Both the position numbers and the translations under genes were made by a program. Below are positions 1 to 4,586 of a stretch of DNA of 5,665 nucleotides, in pieces. This DNA is from Candidatus Fraserbacteria bacterium RBG_16_55_9 (lineage in GTDB: Bacteria; Bipolaricaulota; Bipolaricaulia; RBG-16-55-9), in NCBI GenBank assembly GCA_001778455.1, contig MFGX01000037.1, forward strand, positions 1 through 5,665, in the 5' to 3' direction. Under the pieces are notes generated by a model. That model did not search any database. It saw only the letters and a list, made by a program, of their open reading frames with translations, and was not told where the DNA came from. Position 1 is the first letter of the stretch. Each line of letters starts with the position of its first letter.

Positions 1-351
1 GAGAATATTCGAAAGACCGTGTACCTCATAGCCAACGTAGGTAATGTCCATTGCCTCGACAAGCCCGGCAGCCACCAGAAAATCGATCTCAAGAAGTCCT
101 TGGCCCGCCAGCTTGAGGTTCTTCTTGCCCTGACGCACGATCTCACGGACGACCGACATCGGGCAGCGCACCGTGCCGTAGAGCTCGACACCCACATAGT
201 CGCCGTCTTGAATGAACTGCCTCACAGCCGTGCGCTCATCCATGACCTTCTCTCTTAAGGCCATGGATTTGTTCTCTCGCAACCAGTGGCGGAATTCCTC
301 AACGTCAGGCTGCTTGAGAAGCTCTCCCTGCCCGGATTCGATCCCATCCAT
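1..351 (-). CDS. CoA-transferase subunit A (glutaconate CoA-transferase GctA-like), 3' part beyond the window
   Basis: This reading frame stays open for all 117 codons from its ATG to the left edge, so the C-terminal part is missing. Residues 38-117 read like the N-terminal half of the family I CoA-transferase alpha subunit. They include a DERTAVRQFIQDGDYVGVE stretch, a conserved-looking CPMSVVREIVRQGKKNL segment, and a TYVGYEVHGLSNI segment resembling the glycine-rich E-x-x-G region of GctA relatives. Such enzymes move CoA between an acyl-CoA and a free carboxylic acid, and they need a B subunit, which is expected further left. The start at 351 is supported by a perfect AGGAGG nine bases upstream. 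It gives a charged N-terminal extension of about 35 residues before the usual domain start; internal ATGs at residues 30 and 37 have weaker support. The gene overlaps iorB by 47 nt, so it is almost certainly in the same operon. The substrate cannot be read from the sequence. An arylacetyl-CoA or similar IorAB product is an inference from context. Confidence 0.8.
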   Translation of the reverse strand, partial: MDGIESGQGELLKQPDVEEFRHWLRENKSMALREKVMDERTAVRQFIQDGDYVGVELYGTVRCPMSVVREIVRQGKKNLKLAGQGLLEIDFLVAAGLVEAMDITYVGYEVHGLSNIL

Positions 352-952
352 CGTCTGGTTCCTCCTGATGCTGGATCACGTACGCTTTACCGAGCTCGAA
401 CGCTTTCAAGTTGATTGCCGCATAGCGAGGGGATAGTCGAGTGATCGCATCTCGCACATGCTCGCCGGGGAACGGCAGCTGTTCTGTCGCAACCAAAGCT
501 CCCAGCATCACCATGTTGGCCGCGATCAGCGCACCTGCCTGCTGGGCCAGATCTTCCGCATTCAGAGCAATCACAGACCCTGCCGAACTCCTAATCCGAG
601 AAAGAATCTCTCTTAAATCTGGGTACTGACCCTGGCCTAACTTCACAGTGGAGGGTATGATCGGCTTCGTGTTCGTTATGACCCAAGTATGGCGCGACGC
701 CTTGGAGAGAGCGCGCAGCGTCTCCAGGGGTTCGAACCCCATGAGTACATCCGCTTCTCCGTCACCAATGAGGGGACTGTGCACTTGGCCGATCAAGATG
801 GCCGTTTCCACGACTCCACCTCGCTGCGCCATTCCGTGGACTTCGCTGATGATCACGTTTAAGTCGGCCGCGAGCGCGGCTTCTCCTAACACGCGCGCGG
901 CGGTCAATGTCCCTTGTCCGCCCACACCCACCATGTAGAGCCTAGCGCGCAC
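305..952 (-). CDS. iorB: Indolepyruvate/2-oxoacid:ferredoxin oxidoreductase beta subunit (IorB, POR gamma-type domain)
   Basis: This 215-residue protein is about the usual length for stand-alone IorB. It opens with the GVGGQG nucleotide/CoA-binding-type loop at residues 9-14, followed by a TAARVLGEAA helix. SEVHGMAQRGGVV at residues 36-48 is the signature of the pyruvate:ferredoxin oxidoreductase gamma domain, and NMVMLGAL near residues 145-152 is also typical. With IorA it would catalyse CoA-dependent oxidative decarboxylation of an aryl-pyruvate or related 2-oxoacid to acyl-CoA, CO2 and reduced carrier in the cytoplasm. The start is GTG at 952, supported by AGGAGG six bases upstream; the ATG at 934 would remove the first beta-strand. 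The gene overlaps the flavoprotein upstream by 11 nt and the CoA-transferase gene downstream by 47 nt. Family membership is clear, but substrate preference (indolepyruvate, phenylpyruvate or other) is not. Confidence 0.93.
   Translation of the reverse strand: MRARLYMVGVGGQGTLTAARVLGEAALAADLNVIISEVHGMAQRGGVVETAILIGQVHSPLIGDGEADVLMGFEPLETLRALSKASRHTWVITNTKPIIPSTVKLGQGQYPDLREILSRIRSSAGSVIALNAEDLAQQAGALIAANMVMLGALVATEQLPFPGEHVRDAITRLSPRYAAINLKAFELGKAYVIQHQEEPDDGWDRIRAGRASQAA
361..366 (-). promoter_or_regulatory. Shine-Dalgarno site for the CoA-transferase gene
   Basis: The minus strand reads AGGAGG here, nine bases before the ATG at 351. It lies inside the iorB coding sequence, and it decides the start of the downstream gene, which overlaps the end of iorB. 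Confidence 0.75.
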
Positions 953-2690
953 CCACAGCCTCCTCTCGCTCCACCTCGATTACCTCGATGGCATCATTGG
1001 GGCAGAGCTGGGCGCAGATTCCGCACTCATTGCAGAGAACTCCATCGATCACGATCTTCCCTGTCTCGCTCACAAGAAGAGCCGGGCAAGCGAACGTATC
1101 CACGCAGGCATTGCAATTGGCGCAGAGACCACAAACTAGGCAGCGTCGAGCTTCTGCCTGCACCTGCATTTCCGTGAGGCCAAGATCGACTAGGTGAAAA
1201 TCGCTCACTCGCTTGGAAGGGTCACGTTGCGCCGTCTTCACCCGCTCTGAAACATGGGACGGCTTGTAGCGCTCTACGTTCTTCAATTCATGGGGCGTGT
1301 GGAAGGTGGCGGCCTTCGCCGTTTCTCCTCGAAGATAACGATCTATGGCCCCTGCAGCCCGCTTCCCGGCAGCGATCGCTTCGATCACCGTGGATGGGCC
1401 GCTCACCAGATCCCCACCGGCAAAGAGTCTTTCGACCGAAGTCATCCCCAGGCCACCGACTTCAACCCAGCCACGGTGATCGAGTATCAGACCCAAGTCT
1501 TTCAAGAAACGTGAGTCCGGCCTCTGACCAATCGCCACAAGCGCGGTATCGATTCCTACGGTGAAGTTTGAATCGGGAATGGGGATGGGCCGTCTGCGGC
1601 CTGAGCCATCGAGCGCTCCCAGCTCCATCCGAACTGACTCCAAGCTGATCAGACGCTCATTCTGAGTGAGAAAGCGAATCGGCGCGGCTTGTTCGATAAT
1701 CTCTATCCCTTCGGCCTCGGCCTGTTCTACTTGATCTGGATGAGCAGGCATCTCGATCCGCGAACGCCGGTAGCATAGGGAGACTTCTTCCGCGCCGAGG
1801 CGGCGGGCAACCCGTGCTGCATCCAACGCGGAGTCTCCGCCGCCAATGACCGCAACGCGCGGCCCGACTCGGGGCCTTCCGCCACGATTCACCTCCCGCA
1901 GGAATTTGAGGGCATCCATCACGCCCTCTGCCTCCGCGCCGGGGATTTTCAGCATCCCTCCATGATGAGCGCCTGCCGCCAGAAAGATCGCAGAATGTCC
2001 CTTCCACAATTCCTCAACAGGGATGTCTTGCCCTATGCGAACCCCGGTCTTTAGCTCGATTCCAAGCTCTAGAATCTCCTTGATTTCCTGGTCTAACACA
2101 GAGCGGGGTAGCCGGAACGCCGGAATACCTGCGTAGAGCATCCCACCGGGGTTTTCCAATGCCTCATAGACAGTGACGGAGTAGCCACGCAACCTCAAAT
2201 CGTGAGCGGCAGTCAATCCAGCTGGACCAGCGCCAACGACGGCAATACTCATGCCGTTTCCCACAATGCTCGACTTGAGTTCATCCAAGAACTTGCGGCG
2301 AATACGGCCAACGGCCCGTTCTGCGACGAAACGCTTCAGGGCATTGATGGCAATCGGCTGGCCGTTATTGACATGAATGCAGTGACCTTCGCATGGTTGA
2401 GGGCAGACCAGACTGAGCGTGTGGGGGAAGGGGACACGCGAGCGGATCAGTCTGTATGCTTGATCATAGAGGCCAGCGGCAGTTAATCCGACATAGCCCT
2501 GAACGCAGATGTTCGCTGGGCAGGCGGCGACGCAAGGCGGGATGGGCATTTTTCTACTTCCACCCGATCGGATCTTCTGTTGAGAGCGAAAGATATCGTA
2601 CAGAGCGGCATTGGGAACGACGCATCGAAAACCCGGCTCGCTGTTCCAGCAGGCTTTGCATTTGAAGGGATTGACCCGCACATCTTTCAT
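942..2690 (-). CDS. GltD-like FAD/NAD(P)-dependent oxidoreductase with N-terminal Fe-S region and C-terminal two-cluster ferredoxin domain
   Basis: This 582-residue protein has three parts. Residues 1-140 are a cysteine-rich helical domain like the N-terminus of glutamate synthase small subunit (GltD) and NfnB, with CxxxCPxxxC at 53-62 and CPQPCEGHC at 96-104. An additional C11-x2-C14-x8-C23 group precedes it. Residues about 148-450 carry a dinucleotide-binding GAGPAG (153-158) for FAD, a second GGGDSA motif (283-288) for NAD(P)H, and the FAD-closing AGGD (424-427). Residues 517-570 hold two [4Fe-4S] motifs with cysteines at 517, 520, 523, 526, 529, 535 and at 553, 556, 559, 563, each group ending in CP. 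I infer that it passes electrons between NAD(P)H and the IorAB active site. It lies one base after the iorA stop, with AGGGGG five bases before its ATG (2696-2701), and overlaps iorB by 11 nt. PadH-like subunits of NAD-dependent phenylglyoxylate dehydrogenase are a comparable precedent. It is not a glutamate synthase subunit by context, as no GltB is present. Confidence 0.92.
   Translation of the reverse strand: MKDVRVNPFKCKACWNSEPGFRCVVPNAALYDIFRSQQKIRSGGSRKMPIPPCVAACPANICVQGYVGLTAAGLYDQAYRLIRSRVPFPHTLSLVCPQPCEGHCIHVNNGQPIAINALKRFVAERAVGRIRRKFLDELKSSIVGNGMSIAVVGAGPAGLTAAHDLRLRGYSVTVYEALENPGGMLYAGIPAFRLPRSVLDQEIKEILELGIELKTGVRIGQDIPVEELWKGHSAIFLAAGAHHGGMLKIPGAEAEGVMDALKFLREVNRGGRPRVGPRVAVIGGGDSALDAARVARRLGAEEVSLCYRRSRIEMPAHPDQVEQAEAEGIEIIEQAAPIRFLTQNERLISLESVRMELGALDGSGRRRPIPIPDSNFTVGIDTALVAIGQRPDSRFLKDLGLILDHRGWVEVGGLGMTSVERLFAGGDLVSGPSTVIEAIAAGKRAAGAIDRYLRGETAKAATFHTPHELKNVERYKPSHVSERVKTAQRDPSKRVSDFHLVDLGLTEMQVQAEARRCLVCGLCANCNACVDTFACPALLVSETGKIVIDGVLCNECGICAQLCPNDAIEVIEVEREEAVGAR
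959..964 (-). promoter_or_regulatory. Shine-Dalgarno site supporting the GTG start of iorB
   Basis: AGGAGG on the minus strand lies six bases before the GTG at 952, within the last codons of the flavoprotein gene. It favours GTG 952 over the in-frame ATG at 934. Confidence 0.7.
981..1142 (-). other. C-terminal 2x[4Fe-4S] ferredoxin domain of the flavoprotein
   Basis: These codons cover residues 517-570 of the flavoprotein. The first group has six cysteines, in the pattern CxxCxxCxxCxxC followed by CPAL. The second is CNECGICAQLCPNDAIEV, a standard 4Fe-4S motif. The layout, with a less regular cluster ending in CPA, an intervening 'KIVID' strand and then a standard CxxCxxCxxxCP cluster, matches the ferredoxin tail normally found at the end of IorA. 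IorA in this operon lacks that tail. Confidence 0.8.
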
Positions 2691-2691
2691 C

Positions 2692-4356
2692 TCAGCCCCC
2701 TGATCGAAGGAGCACGCAAGGATGCCTTGAGATCACAACCGCAATCTCCTCCTTGCTCTCTTGCAGAGCTTCCTTGAAGACGTCGACGGCCTCTTGAAGT
2801 CCGGCGGGGTCCAGGATGTGAATACTTCGTACCCCGCATCCCTGAAGCACGTCCTCGATGGCAACGGCTGGAACGTGACCTGTCACCGAGAATTCCAGAC
2901 CCGGGTGGGGCTGATGGCCGGTCATCGCCGTGGTTCGATTGTCTAGGATCACCAGCAGGAACTTGTGCTGCCCATGAACTGCATTGGTGAGCGCCGGAAT
3001 CCCGGCGTGAAAGAAGGTCGAGTCACCGACGAGCGCCACCACACGCTGGTCGGTCGCTCGGGTAAACCCATTTGCTGTCCCAATGCTGGAGCCCATGCAA
3101 AGAAGATAGTCGGCCATCTCCAGGGGCGGCAGCAATCCCAGAGTGTAGCAACCGATGTCTGTTGTGAATATTGTGTTCTTGAATTCATCGCCCAGGGCCA
3201 GCTTGAGCGCATAGTATGTCGCACGATGAGGGCAGCCGGCACAGAGTTGTGGCGGTCGGGCGGGCAGCGGTGGAAGAGTCTGTGCTACGGGCTTCTCCAC
3301 TGCAATTCCCATTAACTCAGCGATTGCTCTCTTCACCCGATCCGGTGTGAACTCGTACAGCTGCGGAAAATGGCCGCTTCCCTTGCCCAAGATCTCTCGA
3401 TGGATGCCCAGATCAGCCACGATCACTTTGAGCTCGTTCTCCAGATACGGCTCGAGTTCCTCCACAACTAAGATCCGCTCGCTGGAGAGTAGAAAGGCCT
3501 CACAGAGAGTACAAGGCAATGGATTCGTCATACCGATCTTTAAGATCCCAATTCTCTTAGTAAGATCGAGTTCCTCCACGGCATCCAAGGCGTAATTGAA
3601 CGCCACGCCACTGCTCACAATGCCCAGCTCTTGAGCCTTCCCGATGATCATATGAAAGGGAGAGTCCTCAGAAAGCTGCCGGGCTTGCCCCATCCGCTCG
3701 ATGAGGACTTTATGTCGCTGGCGGGCCACAGCGGGAACAACCACAAAGCGCGAGGGCTCTTTCACAAAACGAGCTGCCTTCGTAAACGTCTTCGGGAGTT
3801 CGCCGATCTTGACGATCCCGCGCGTGTGGTTCACGCGGGTGGTGGTTCGAAGCAGCACCGGAAGCTCCAGTTTCTCCGATAACTCAAAGGCATGTCGGAC
3901 CATCTCCAGTGCCTCTTGTGGATCCGCGGGCTCGAGCATGGGAATGTTGGCCAACTTCGCGTAGTAGCGATTGTCCTGCTCATTCTGGCTGGAATGCATG
4001 GACGGATCGTCTGCGGATACAATGACAAGACCCGCGCGCACGCCTGTATAAGCCAGACTCATGAAGGCATCCGCAGCGACATTGAGCCCCACATGCTTCA
4101 TGGCGCACAGCGCTCGCACACCCGATACGGCTGCGGCGGCAGCCATCTCCAGGGCAACTTTCTCGTTCACTGAATACTCGAAGTAGATTCCGGCGTCCGG
4201 TGCGATCTCGGCGAAGGCGTCGCCGATCTCGGAGGCGGGGGTGCCCGGATACGTCGTCACGAACCCCACACCCGCTTCCAGTGCCCCTCGGACGATCGCT
4301 TCATTGCCTAAGAGGAGCATCTTGCTTCCTCGTTCTCTGGTCGTCAGTTGCGTCAT
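2692..4356 (-). CDS. iorA: Indolepyruvate/2-oxoacid:ferredoxin oxidoreductase alpha subunit (IorA), lacking the C-terminal ferredoxin domain
   Basis: This 554-residue protein is the catalytic, thiamine-pyrophosphate-binding subunit. LLLGNEAIVRGALEAG at 14-29 and TYPGTPASEIGDAF at 35-48 mark the N-terminal pyrimidine-binding domain, with the candidate catalytic glutamate in NEKVALEMA (E65). CAGCPHRATYYAL (372-384), DIGCYTLG (400-407) and GDSTFFHAGIPALTNAV at 444-460, ending in LDN at 471-473, form the TPP/Mg2+-binding domain; RTTAMTGHQPHPG follows. Usual IorA proteins are some 600 residues or more and end in two [4Fe-4S] motifs. This one stops after SRHPCVLL, and the next gene starts one base later, so nothing has been lost to a frameshift. 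The ATG at 4356 has only a distant GGAG at 11 nt. The in-frame ATG at 4320 (residue 13) has GAGGA at 4327-4331, six bases upstream, and coincides with the usual family start, so the true protein may be 542 residues. It is the first gene of the operon. Confidence 0.95.
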   Translation of the reverse strand: MTQLTTRERGSKMLLLGNEAIVRGALEAGVGFVTTYPGTPASEIGDAFAEIAPDAGIYFEYSVNEKVALEMAAAAAVSGVRALCAMKHVGLNVAADAFMSLAYTGVRAGLVIVSADDPSMHSSQNEQDNRYYAKLANIPMLEPADPQEALEMVRHAFELSEKLELPVLLRTTTRVNHTRGIVKIGELPKTFTKAARFVKEPSRFVVVPAVARQRHKVLIERMGQARQLSEDSPFHMIIGKAQELGIVSSGVAFNYALDAVEELDLTKRIGILKIGMTNPLPCTLCEAFLLSSERILVVEELEPYLENELKVIVADLGIHREILGKGSGHFPQLYEFTPDRVKRAIAELMGIAVEKPVAQTLPPLPARPPQLCAGCPHRATYYALKLALGDEFKNTIFTTDIGCYTLGLLPPLEMADYLLCMGSSIGTANGFTRATDQRVVALVGDSTFFHAGIPALTNAVHGQHKFLLVILDNRTTAMTGHQPHPGLEFSVTGHVPAVAIEDVLQGCGVRSIHILDPAGLQEAVDVFKEALQESKEEIAVVISRHPCVLLRSGG

Positions 4357-4379
4357 TTCGCACCACGCTCCAATCTCAT

Positions 4380-4396
4380 CGTACCCTTGCCGTACG
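4380..4396. repeat. Short inverted repeat upstream of iorA, possible operator
   Basis: CGTAC and GTACG form five-base arms around a seven-base centre. The dyad sits 24-40 bases before the upstream iorA ATG and abuts the TTGACG sequence at 4397-4402 (minus strand). Position suggests a regulator site, but arms this short arise easily by chance. Confidence 0.25.
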
Positions 4397-4406
4397 CGTC
4401 AATCCC

Positions 4407-4559
4407 ATGACGGCAGGCAGGGGTGGAGTTGATCTGAATCAGTACCTACTTCCCAAGCTGATGGACATCATCGTCTTCGATGATTCCGCTCAGAGACAAG
4501 AAAGAGCCATAACGCATATAGTGAAGCGACAGGCGAAAGAGAATGGATATAATGCTTGA
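4407..4559 (+). CDS. Possible small ORF upstream of the hydB-like gene (50 aa, unrecognised)
   Basis: An ATG at 4407 opens a 50-codon frame that ends with TGA at 4557-4559, 27 bases before the hydB-like start and on the same strand. The frame continues open leftward across iorA in antisense, but only this part lies in non-coding DNA. The predicted protein looks more protein-like than a random frame: a hydrophobic DIIVFDDS segment near residue 20, then a charged helix-like stretch rich in Arg, Glu, Gln and Lys (RQERAITHIVKRQAKENGY). There is no clear Shine-Dalgarno before 4407 or before the alternative ATG at 4461, and a TATAAT sits in its last codons. I do not recognise a family. It could be a small protein, the remnant of a longer gene, or chance. 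Confidence 0.25.
   Translation: MTAGRGGVDLNQYLLPKLMDIIVFDDSAQRQERAITHIVKRQAKENGYNA
4467..4484. repeat. 18-bp perfect inverted repeat in the divergent promoter region
   Basis: ATCATCG and CGATGAT form seven-base arms around TCTT. No T-run follows on either strand, so it is not an intrinsic terminator. It lies about 64 bases before the rightward -10 box and 110 bases before iorA, consistent with a dimeric regulator site serving one or both genes. If the small ORF over this region is real, the symmetry may simply reflect its Asp-Ile-Ile...Asp-Asp codons. Confidence 0.35.
4548..4553 (+). promoter_or_regulatory. Candidate -10 element for the hydB-like gene
   Basis: A perfect TATAAT lies 33 bases before the ATG at 4587, which would give a leader of roughly 25-30 nt. 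There is no good TTGACA-like box 16-18 bases upstream; the nearest resemblance, GTGAAG at 4521-4526, gives a 21-base spacer. The promoter may therefore depend on an activator or on a different sigma factor, or the hexamer may be fortuitous. Confidence 0.4.
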
Positions 4560-4570
4560 TGAGGGCATGA

Positions 4571-4576
4571 GGAGGG
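4571..4576 (+). promoter_or_regulatory. Shine-Dalgarno site for the hydB-like gene
   Basis: GGAGGG lies ten bases before the ATG at 4587. An in-frame TGA at 4560-4562 excludes any earlier ATG, so this fixes the start. The site is the second copy of an 11-bp near-repeat (GAGGGCAT at 4561-4568 and again at 4572-4579). Confidence 0.65.
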
Positions 4577-4586
4577 CATAACGCGT

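Larger units (their letters stand above)
4357..4586. other. Divergent intergenic region between iorA and the hydB-like gene
   Basis: This 230-bp gap should hold the promoters for both transcripts. I can see a perfect TATAAT for the rightward gene, an 18-bp inverted repeat (4467-4484), a 17-bp inverted repeat close to iorA (4380-4396), and a possible small rightward ORF (4407-4559). No terminator with a T-run and no RNA gene is evident. For the leftward operon, TTGACG on the minus strand (4397-4402) resembles a -35 box, but nothing close to a consensus -10 lies 16-18 bases further on. Confidence 0.6.

Noticed and set aside
1254..1514. Plus-strand open frame within the flavoprotein gene, and similar ones at 19-258, 441-629, 648-938, 914-1177, 2202-2486, 2965-3315 and 3631-3882
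   Set aside because: All lie antisense to confidently identified coding sequence and their products have no recognisable motifs.
1657..2007. Minus-strand open frame of 116 residues in another frame of the flavoprotein
   Set aside because: Same strand but out of frame with a well-supported gene; the composition is Arg/Gly/Ser-rich, as expected of an off-frame reading.
2692..2694. A frameshift or premature stop truncating IorA
   Set aside because: The next gene begins one base after the stop with its own ribosome binding site, and no orphan IorA ferredoxin tail lies in another frame, so the short form is the natural one.
4397..4402. TTGACG on the minus strand as a -35 box for iorA
   Set aside because: No recognisable -10 hexamer lies at the right spacing, so it was not listed as a promoter.
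4200..4406. Leftward continuation of the small-ORF frame over the start of iorA
   Set aside because: It is antisense to conserved iorA codons and runs of arginine show that it is a shadow; only the intergenic part was kept as a tentative small ORF.
4543..4581. 12-codon mini-ORF directly before the hydB-like gene, considered as a leader peptide
   Set aside because: It overlaps the candidate -10 box so would not be fully transcribed from it, has no ribosome binding site, and shows no run of regulatory codons or attenuator structure.
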